From contig OX465598.1 in assembly GCA_950022295.1 (NCBI GenBank), positions 66,076,001 through 66,140,000 of the forward strand: 64,000 nucleotides of DNA. Reading direction: 5' to 3'. Shown one piece after another: positions 60,021-64,000 of this stretch. The notes below the pieces were generated by a model, which was not told the origin of the DNA, searched no databases, and saw only the letters and a program-made list of their open reading frames with translations. The position numbers and the translations under genes were made by a program. Positions within the stretch are counted from its first letter, which is position 1; the number at the start of each line of letters is the position of its first letter. The DNA comes from Bromus sterilis (lineage: Eukaryota; Streptophyta; Magnoliopsida; Poales; Poaceae).

Positions 60021-61631
60021 TATTGTAACAACCTCATGTTACAACAGTATCAACCACTTTTTCATGAGGAATTTCGCAAGCTTAATCTTGAGATTGTTCC
60101 TCATGGCTATCTTCCTACCTTGGTGGCGAAACCAACTCTTGAGGATCAAATCATAGTTTCCCAAAGGCGTGCACGAGGTGTTCGCCGCATCAAGGAGAAC
60201 ATTATTAGCGGAGTTGCTAAATGTTTCTCCACAAATAGCAAAGGAACGGTATTCTTTGGAAATCGTTTGGTAGTACCTAAGAATAGGGAACTAAGGCAAC
60301 TCATCCTCAAGGAAGCTCATGACACACCCCTCTCCATCCATCCCGGTAGCACAAAAATGTACCGAGATCTACGCCAGAGATTTTGGTGGACTAGGATGAA
60401 GAGGGACATTTCTCAATTTGTTGCCGAATGTGATGTTTGTCGTCGCATTAAGGCAGAACATCAAAGCCATGCTGGTACACTTCAACCTTTGCATATTCCA
60501 GAGTGGAAATGGGACAAAGTCAGTATGGACTTCATCACCGGCTTTCCAAAAACCCAGAAAGGAAATGATGCCATCTTCGTTGTCATAGATAGGCTTTCCA
60601 AAGTTGCTCACTTCCTTCCAGTTCGTGAGTCTATAACTGCTAGCCAGTTAGCGGACTTGTATGTCTCTAGAATTGTATCCCGTCACGGTGTTCCTTTGGA
60701 AATCAATTCTGATCACGGTAGCCTTTTCACCTCTAGATTCTGGGGAAGCTTTCAGAATGCTATGGGAACTCATCTTTCCTTAAGTACAGCTTTCCATCCT
60801 CAGTCTAGCGGTCAAGTCGAAAGGGTTAACCAAATTCTTAAAGACATGCTCAGAGCTTGTGTTATCTCATTCGGAAAGAATTGGGAGAAATCTCTGACAT
60901 TCGCCGAATTTGCTTATAACAATAGTTTTCAATCTAGTCTGAACAAGGGTCCTTTTGAACTCCTATATGGATGACGATGTTGAACACCTTTAAACTGGTC
61001 AGAAACCGGTGAAAGACAATTCTTTGGACCGGACATGATCAAGGAAGCAGAAGAGCAAGTTCGCATTGTTCGTGATCAATTGAAAGCAGCCCAGTCTCGT
61101 CAGAAAAGCTACTATGCTCGTCATCATAGGAAAGAGAGCTACAATCTGGATGAGAAGGCTTACCTTCGGGTTACTCCTCTGAAGGGAACCCAACGTTTCG
61201 GTATCAAAGGCAAGTTGGCCCCATGTTACATCGGACCTTTCCGCATTCTTGCTAAACGTGGAGAAGTTGCCTACCAACTTGAACTACCCCCGCACCTTTC
61301 CCGAGTACATGATGTATTCCATGTGTCCCAACTCAGGCGTTGCTTCAAGGACCCCATCCGCGAAGTCGACCATGAAACGCTTGATCTCCAAGATGACCTT
61401 TCTTATCGAGAATACCTAGTTCGTATTCTTGATTCCGCAGAGCGTGTCACTCGTCGTCAGAAGATTAAGTTTTTCAAAGTGCAATGGTCACACCACTCTG
61501 AGAGAGAAGCTACGTGGGAAAGAGAAGACCGTCTCAGTGCCGAGTACCCCACCTTCCTCCCGCAAAATTCTGAATCTCGGGACAAGATTCTGTTGAGTGG
61601 GGGCGAGTTCTCAGAACCCTCTGTTAGGTAA
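60021..61631 (+). pseudogene. Tekay-type integrase with chromodomain, unit 2
   Basis: Zinc-binding HHCC is complete (CDVCRRIK, Cys at 60438). Core Asp, Asp and Glu are present (SMDFIT, NSDHGS, GQVERVN). A TGA at 60972-60974 replaces Gly in LLYGGR and another follows within ten bases. The frame then continues through the GPF module (CYIGPFRILAKRG) and chromodomain (VRILDSAERV, QWSHHSEREATWE) to a TAG at 61629-61631, 23 bases inside LTR-C. Confidence 0.92.
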
Positions 61632-64000
61632 TGTGCTAGGATCAAAGTTATCTTGCATCATGTTAAAAATTTCAAAAGAAGTCATTGAAATCAAATTCAA
61701 AAGCAAAATGGGAGAAGGAACCCCCCCAGTTGAATTAATTCAACAGGCCAGATAAAAATCTTCTCCAAAAATTCATGTTAGAATTTTTAAAAGTCTTATA
61801 AATGAGTGTGATCACATATCAAGTGATGTGGGACCCACCCCATGCTCATGGATTTTTCAAATATTCAAACAGTGCCTTGGAATTAATCAAAAACCCCTAT
61901 TTGATTTAAAGTTCAAATAATTTGAAGTTTAAAAATGTTCAAACTTTACAAGTGGCTAGCCTAGTATATTGTGGAGCCACATAAAAAGTTTTATCTTTTA
62001 ATAAAATGCCTAGCTATTTATTTAGCGCAGCAAAAAAAAATTACAGAAAAGAAAGGAAAGATTAAACCGACAAAAAATAGAAAAGGGAAAGCAGCCCACT
62101 TACCTGAGCCTCCCCAGCCCAACTCAGCGCACCGTAGCCCAAGCCCGCAGCCTCCCCTTGTCGTCTTCCCCGGCGAGCACCAGCCTGCCTGCCTGGCGCC
62201 TCCCGAGTCTTCTAGTCGCGCCTGGAAACGCCTCTCGGCCGTCCCGATCCATTCCCCCCCTCCATAGCTTCCTCCCCCTCCTCCCGTGCTCGATTTCGTC
62301 GCCGCCCGAAGCCTCACCGGAGCACCCGCCATAGAAGACGCGGCCACCGCGAGCTAGAGCTTCCGAGAGCTTGTCCAGAAGCTTCCCCCCCGTCGACTCC
62401 ATCTCCATGCAAGGAATCAAGAGCCCGGAGCCCCCGTAGGACCCGGAATCGCCGCCGAGACCTCGCTGGACCCGCAAGCTCGCCATCTTCGATTCGCCGC
62501 CTCCAGAGCTTCCCCGAGCCCGCTAGCCATCCCGTCGCATCCGTGGTGAGCCTCTGCGTTTTTTCCCTCAAGCCACGGCACCGCTCGCCTCCTCTAGCTC
62601 GAATCGCCATGTTCGCCGGAGTACCGAGCCGCCATGGACGACGACGAGGTCACCCCTGTGCCCTACCGTCTCGTCCAGTGCGCGCATCGTCTTCCTGGTG
62701 GTCTTGCGCGTCTAACGAGCCCATCGTTGCCTCTCCCCGTGCACTGAGTCAACGACTGCGTCTGGACAGTGGCTCCGCCGCCGCTAGAGCTCATCGCCGG
62801 CGTGGCTACGGTGCACCCCAGCGCCCGTGGCTTGGCCCATTTGAAGCGCACGTTCGAGGGCTCCATTTTGGTGGTCGCAGCGCTCCAATCCGTGCCCGGA
62901 ATCGCCCTCCCATGTGTCGCCGCCGTGCTAGAAGGTCGCCGGCGTTTAGCCGCCGGCATCCCACCGACGTGGCCGTGATTAGGGGCTTAACCCCACCTGG
63001 GTTAAGTGACCCTAGGTCACTAACAGTGGGCCCTGCCCCCCCCCCTTAATCCCCTGGTTAGTTTAAACTAACCGGGATTTTAAACAGAGAGGCTGACACC
63101 CCTGGCCCACCAGTCAGCTCCCCCCCCCTTGACGTCACTGTGACATAAGGCTAACGCAGTAAATCGAATAATTTATTTATATAAATCCAGAAATTCCAGA
63201 AAACGGCTGAAACTTTGGAAATTCATAGAAAATTCATATTAACTCCAAATTTAACAAATAATATATGAAAAATGATCAGGAGAAAATAAGCTATCCAAAT
63301 TTCCAACTTTCAACTATGTTTGAGTTGAATTTAAAATGTGAACAGTAGCATTTGCTATTTGGTTTAAATGGAATTAAATCAATTTCTTTTCAAATGCTTT
63401 TGCAATTTGAACCATAGCAACATACCACATTATACTTGAACTTCAGAGGCATATCATACACATTTGAAAATGATTTACATTGATCCCACAATAGCATTTG
63501 TAACTTGGCTAAATTGAATTCAAATTAGAGTTTGAATTTGCAAATTCATTTGCAATATACTCCATTTAAATGGAATTGCCTCACACATCAGAAACATATA
63601 CATCAAGTTTCAACCTTCAACCATGTGATTGTGCATTGTATTTACTTTGCTACCTTGTTTGTTGTTTGTCGAGTAGAGGAGGAACTGGAACAGGAGCCAG
63701 TCCCCTTCATTGAAGACCCTGAACCCGAACCACGTCAGCAAGGCAAGCAAACCCCCATTGATCATGTCGATAAAATCCCACTTCCCTCTCATGTCTCGCT
63801 TATGCATTGTATAGGATGATTACCATGCTACGTTTCTACTGCATAGATGAACCCATTCCTTTATATGACCTATCATTTGTCACAGTACTAAGCAAACCAC
63901 AATCCTAGCAAATGTAGGAGTTGATTGATATCATGTGGCCCCTGCAATTGTTCCTGCTTATTGCATGCTTAGAGTGATACAATGATGTTACTGTTATGTG
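61609..64000 (+). repeat. Tekay-type LTR-C, cut by window edge
   Basis: Starts TCTCAGAACCC (TG changed to TC). 2392 bp are visible. It is closer to LTR-A than to LTR-B through the first 1.5 kb. Donor-like GTGAGC at 62546-62551; mini-exon at 63677-63742 (66 nt). Confidence 0.9.
63677..63742 (+). other. Putative acidic mini-exon, LTR-C
   Basis: 66 nt after GAGTAG and before GCAAGC, with several substitutions (for example EEELEQEPVPFIED) but no indel and no stop. Confidence 0.45.

Larger units (their letters stand above)
29861..64000 (+). mobile_element. Tandem Tekay-type chromovirus, LTR-int-LTR-int-LTR
   Basis: Three co-oriented LTRs separate two internal regions, each with its own initiator-Met primer site at its left and purine tract at its right. 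LTR-B therefore works as 3' LTR of unit 1 and 5' LTR of unit 2. The integrase ends in a chromodomain, and the order gag-PR-RT-RH-IN with long LTRs fits the Tekay/Del clade. Unit 1 contains a nested LARD-like element. The array continues past the window. Confidence 0.88.

Noticed and set aside
29861..64000. Centromeric CRM-type chromovirus
   Set aside because: LTRs of 4 kb and a canonical-looking chromodomain fit Tekay rather than CRM, whose LTRs are much shorter.

Overview
The window is plant DNA made almost wholly of nested transposable elements, with no recognisable cellular gene. It is most likely a Triticeae grass (wheat, Aegilops, barley or rye). The evidence is an Angela/BARE-like Copia element (LTR start TGTTGGATATATGCTCTAGA, initiator-Met primer site), Ty3/Gypsy elements with LTRs of 4-5 kb, a CACTA element with GTGGCGCAT subterminal repeats, and deep nesting with readable 5-bp target-site duplications (TSDs). 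Species and family names were not checked against any database.

Left third (1-18.5 kb). Positions 1-3164 are the 3' part of a long LTR of a non-autonomous Gypsy element (called LARD-like here), inserted in an inverted fragment of a Tekay-type LTR (3165-6236). A Tat-lineage Gypsy element (6237-about 8961) follows and is broken inside reverse transcriptase. It abuts an inverted LARD-like LTR piece, which is split by a complete Copia element (8993-17315, TSD TATCT) and resumes to about 18.46 kb. The Copia element keeps only a gag gene, with a BARE-style intron.

Middle (18.5-29.9 kb). This holds an AT-rich unknown stretch, an inverted 1.06-kb LTR carrying CCGGTAGTACCGG motifs, a truncated CACTA element with a broken TNP2 transposase, the 3' end of a Copia LTR, 1.9 kb of unassigned DNA, and the 3' end of an inverted Tat-type element. 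On the strand opposite to that last element lies a small intact ORF with its own TATA box and a B3-like DNA-binding domain. A further 1.3 kb is unassigned.

Right half (29.9-64 kb). This is a tandem Tekay-type chromovirus array: LTR-A (29861-33941), internal 1, LTR-B (51545-55617), internal 2, LTR-C (61609 to beyond the window). One middle LTR serves both units. Internal 1 is split inside gag by a complete LARD-like element (35799-47428, TSD AGGGT). Both internals carry a pre-gag ORF of unknown function, then gag, protease, RT, RNase H, integrase and chromodomain. All pol copies are broken.

The observations I rate highest are: (1) the 4-5 kb LTRs of the Tekay-type and LARD-like families share a gene-like layout, with a GC-rich leader ending in a GTGAGC donor, a small acidic exon with a GCAAGC donor, a terminal acidic exon with a phase-compatible junction, and in the Tekay LTRs an AATAAA signal; (2) the antisense B3-like gene in the Tat-type element; (3) the pre-gag ORF preceded directly by a splice acceptor; (4) the three-LTR tandem, whose outer LTRs resemble each other more than the middle one.
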